Source of the DNA: Panonychus citri
Lineage: Eukaryota > Arthropoda > Arachnida > Trombidiformes > Tetranychidae
Direction: 5' to 3'
NCBI RefSeq assembly: GCF_014898815.1
Contig: NW_026515416.1
Span: 930,001-994,000, forward strand
DNA: 64,000 bases
Shown: positions 61,033-64,000 of the stretch, one piece after another
Layout of the letters: each line of letters begins with the position of its first letter
How positions within the stretch are numbered: position 1 is the first letter of the stretch
Notes under the pieces: model-generated
Told to the model about the DNA's origin: nothing
What the model saw: the letters and a program-made list of their open reading frames with translations, nothing else
The model's database searches: none
Program-made: the position numbers and the translations under genes

Positions 61033-64000
61033 TTAACAATTATCATTATTTTCACTCGTAATCACAGTCGGTTGATTAGTTGATTTAGCGAGAAGTGAAA
61101 CACTCTCAGGACAATTAGTTAAATTATTAGTTAAATCATCAGCAATCTCATTGTTAATCCATTGATTTGGTGATTGAATTGATTTGTTATAATTAAAATT
61201 AAGTGATTGATTAAGAAGATGATCTGAAAGGTGAGATGAAGATGAGTGAGAATTATTTTGATTGTGATTAAGATGATGATGATTAAGGTGATGATGGTGA
61301 TTATTGTGAGAATGATTAGTTGATTGTGATTGTGATTTTAAATTATCACCAATTAAGCTTTCGGTTAGTTGATCAACTTGAATTGATTTTGAACAATCAC
61401 CATTGGCCACTGATTGTTGGTCCATTAGATTTCTGCTTTGATTACTTGGATTGACAATTAGTGATTGATTTAATTGTGATGATCGATTTCGTTGAATAAC
61501 AATTATTGGAATCATAATTAAGGCTCCAATGAATGGAGGTAAACCAGCAATTAAGAAAGCATAAAAGTAATCACCATTTAAATCATACAAGTAACCTGAA
61601 AGTAATTAACAAGATTGACAATTAGAAATCAAATAAATCATTTACAATTAGTTAATTAGCCAAAAAAAAACAAGAGTAACAATTAAATCCGTTATCAAGG
61701 TGATCAAATATACTTTTAGTTTTAATTGGTTGTCGACCAATTTGATTAAGATAATTGATTACAATTAACATTGGACTTTTTTTTCCTTATCATAAATTAA
61801 TAATTATCTTTAATTTAGTGCGTAATTAACTTAATTGTTAACACATTAATCAAGATAATCAATGGTTTGATTAAAAAGCTTGTGACTGTTGCATGTTCAT
61901 CAAAATGACTTTTTTTTGTACCAATTTGCTGATTGTTGTTTGATTGTATCAAAAGTTTTTTTTTGTTGATTGTGTTAATTTACGTAAACAGAGTGATTTA
62001 ATTAACCACAACAATTTAATTTAATTTGATTGGAATCAAGGTCTAAAACTTTTCACAAATCAAAATAAAAGTTACGAATTAATAACAAAAAAAGTTTACT
62101 AACGAAACTTTTTTTTCCCCATTGGAAATGATTCTCGTGATGATTAACTAAATCATCACAATTAACTTAATCATATTGATACTGATTATATTCACACGAT
62201 CTAGTTTTTTTCCTTGTTAATTGAATCAAGAGTATTTGTAACAATTATGATTAACAATTAAGTGGTTAAATCTTCACACACAACTTAAGTCAAGAAATTG
62301 ATTGTTAATCAATCAAATCACACAACTTTTTGATTAATTAATTAAGTGAGAAACAATCATGTTAATCATGATAATTGTTCATTTTCTGTAAATTAAGCAA
62401 AATTGAATTAACTAATCAAGGAGTTAACTGTTAACACTGTTAATCAATCAATATTAATCCAATTAAATCAAGATTAATGAGATAACAAGTTAATTAGTCA
62501 ACAATTACAATTGAATTAGTTTTAATTTCAATTTGTACCAACCAACAATTTAATAAATATATATATATAAATTGTTGAAAAGTTGATTAAACTTGATTGT
62601 GATCAAGACGGTCAAAGGTTATAATCAATACACTTTATAATTAAATAAATTGTTATCAATTATTTCAATCTAAATGATTAGTTAATTGTTTGAGTGAGAG
62701 AGAGAGACACTTAAGTGTGATGATTATAATTGTGTTTAAGGCCTTAAGGCCTTTGTAATTAAATCAATCAACAATATTAATCTAACCTCCTACAATGATT
62801 AAAAAAATAAATTGTCACAATTAAGCAAACAATCAAAATCTGTAAATATAACAACGATATTGGTAAATAATGATTAAGGTAAATAACAAACATTTCATTA
62901 TAATAACAATTAACTTATTGATGGTATACACTTACAATTAATTGCATCTAAATCATGATAATCAGAGTCTTAATCAATTATATAACCTGTTAATTGTTAT
63001 GTAATTAACTGGATAATCTATTTTTATTTTTATTCTCACTTTTAATTGTCACTTATTACCGGAGGAAAATGAAAAGACAATTAAATCAATCGTCTCGACA
63101 GAAAAAAAATTAACTTAATCATTGATTGTTAATTGTTTACCATTTAATTGTGTGTGTTTGTGTGTATTTATATTGATTGAACCTCAATTGGTATTTAATT
63201 GTTTGTTTGTCGAGTGTAGCAATTTAATTTAATCGTAATAATTTTAACCTGTTTCGTTTAGTTTATTGTAACAACCAAATCAAACACTTAATTAATTTGA
63301 TATAAATATAAAATTAATGTGTTAAGTTGATTGGGTTTCACTTAATTGTTACAAGTGATTAATCAATTGAGAGTCGATGACAATTAATGATTAATTGTTG
63401 GCCCATTAATGTAAGTCTAGAGTAACAACAACAACAACAAGAGGAACAGGAAATTTAAAATCAACCAAACAATCAGCTGATTGTTGAGTAAATTATCAAC
63501 TTATCGTTTTAATTGTCTCAAATGATCACAATTAGTTAATCATCAAGACTTGACACTCTTGTATACTAATATATACATAAGTTAATCCTCAATATAATAT
63601 CAAAAGAGTTAATTGTTTGCAATGGGATTTTCATTAATTGTCTAATTGGGATTAGAATTGGGATTTTAATTGTTAACTCTCAACACTCTTAATATCAAAT
63701 TAGACCAAATTGAGGAGAGATTTTAATTAATATACAAAAATTATAACAACCAGAGTATCTCGAGGATAGGATAAAGTTAATTGTTTCGAGGATCCTGATT
63801 AGCAATAAGAAACAGAGATCGAAAGTGATCAAGATAAGAAAGCATAATATTGAAGATTAACTAAATTAACTTTTAATCAAAGTGCTCAAAATGGTTTAAC
63901 TGATTGTTTTTGTAGGTTAATTTAATCTTATTCTTGGATATTATTAGTTACATACACAGAGAGAGATTAGATTTTCTCATATTTACCTTGTATAACTTGA
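61033..64000 (-). CDS. MFS transporter C-terminus, SLC16 (monocarboxylate transporter)-like, partial
   Basis: The last exon, 61595-61033, is read from a TTTCAG acceptor in phase 1 and ends with TAA at 61035-61033. It begins with YLYDLNGDYFYAF followed by a hydrophobic helix (AGLPPFIGALIMIPIIVI). This resembles the last two membrane segments of SLC16-type transporters, where a GxLYD motif opens the eleventh helix. About 150 residues of Asn/Ser/His/Gln-rich cytoplasmic tail follow. A CAAG/GTAAAT donor at 63987 in matching phase suggests the previous exon begins to appear at 63987-64000, giving an intron of about 2.4 kb. The rest lies beyond the window. The substrate cannot be inferred. Confidence 0.7.
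61596..63986. other. Probable intron of the MFS transporter gene
   Basis: AT-rich with very dense TTAATTGT/ACAATTAA words, short TA-rich runs (for example 62557-62569) and a triplet repeat (AAC)n near 63425-63440. GGCCTTAAGGCC at 62740-62751 is a perfect 12-base palindrome. No exon or transposon is recognised. Confidence 0.5.

Noticed and set aside
1..64000. CRISPR arrays, operons, ribosome binding sites, tRNA and rRNA genes
   Set aside because: The window is an intron-containing animal genome; no spaced direct-repeat array was seen, and no tRNA or rRNA was recognised by eye. A tRNA scan was not possible.

Overview
This is an AT-rich eukaryotic window. Six protein-coding genes can be built exon by exon with GT-AG junctions and consistent phases: five complete and one partial. 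The proteins are metazoan and most resemble arthropod families. The CLIC is close to its fly counterpart, the chloride channel resembles the arthropod pHCl/Hodor-like 'insect group I' clade, and one repeat core carries TTAGG units. An arthropod is well supported. A mite is a guess from gene density and base composition that I cannot prove here.

Layout. 1-12404: no gene recognised; simple-sequence, AT-rich DNA. 12405-17443 (+): PLEKHG1/2/3-type RhoGEF, 3 exons. 17444-23434: gene-free, with a duplicated block around a long foldback palindrome and a TA-flanked MITE. 23435-37177 (-): TMEM117 orthologue, 5 exons, 8.3 kb first intron, very long low-complexity N-terminal extension; intron 2 of this gene region (25190-26790) holds a MITE inside a hAT-like MITE. 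40642-49350 (-): Cys-loop ligand-gated chloride channel, 7 exons, with a mariner-like MITE in intron 1. 51117-51762: decayed partial copy of HDAC1 with an intact first exon. 52790-54597 (+): CLIC, 4 exons. 54598-56942: large inverted repeat with a second MITE sharing its core with the one in TMEM117. 56943-59448 (+): HDAC1/Rpd3, 7 exons. 61033-64000 (-): 3' end of an MFS (SLC16-like) transporter running off the window.

The genes do not form a pathway; this is ordinary animal gene order. The unusual part is the mobile and duplicated DNA. Two 8-bp-TSD elements share a ~105 bp core (TTAGG-type repeats plus an AGGCCC/GGGCCT palindrome) but have different terminal-repeat arms. An HDAC1-CLIC segment also appears to have been partly duplicated and then decayed.

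Gene models are hand-built from the sequence with no transcript support. Family assignments rest on recognised protein similarity, not on a search.
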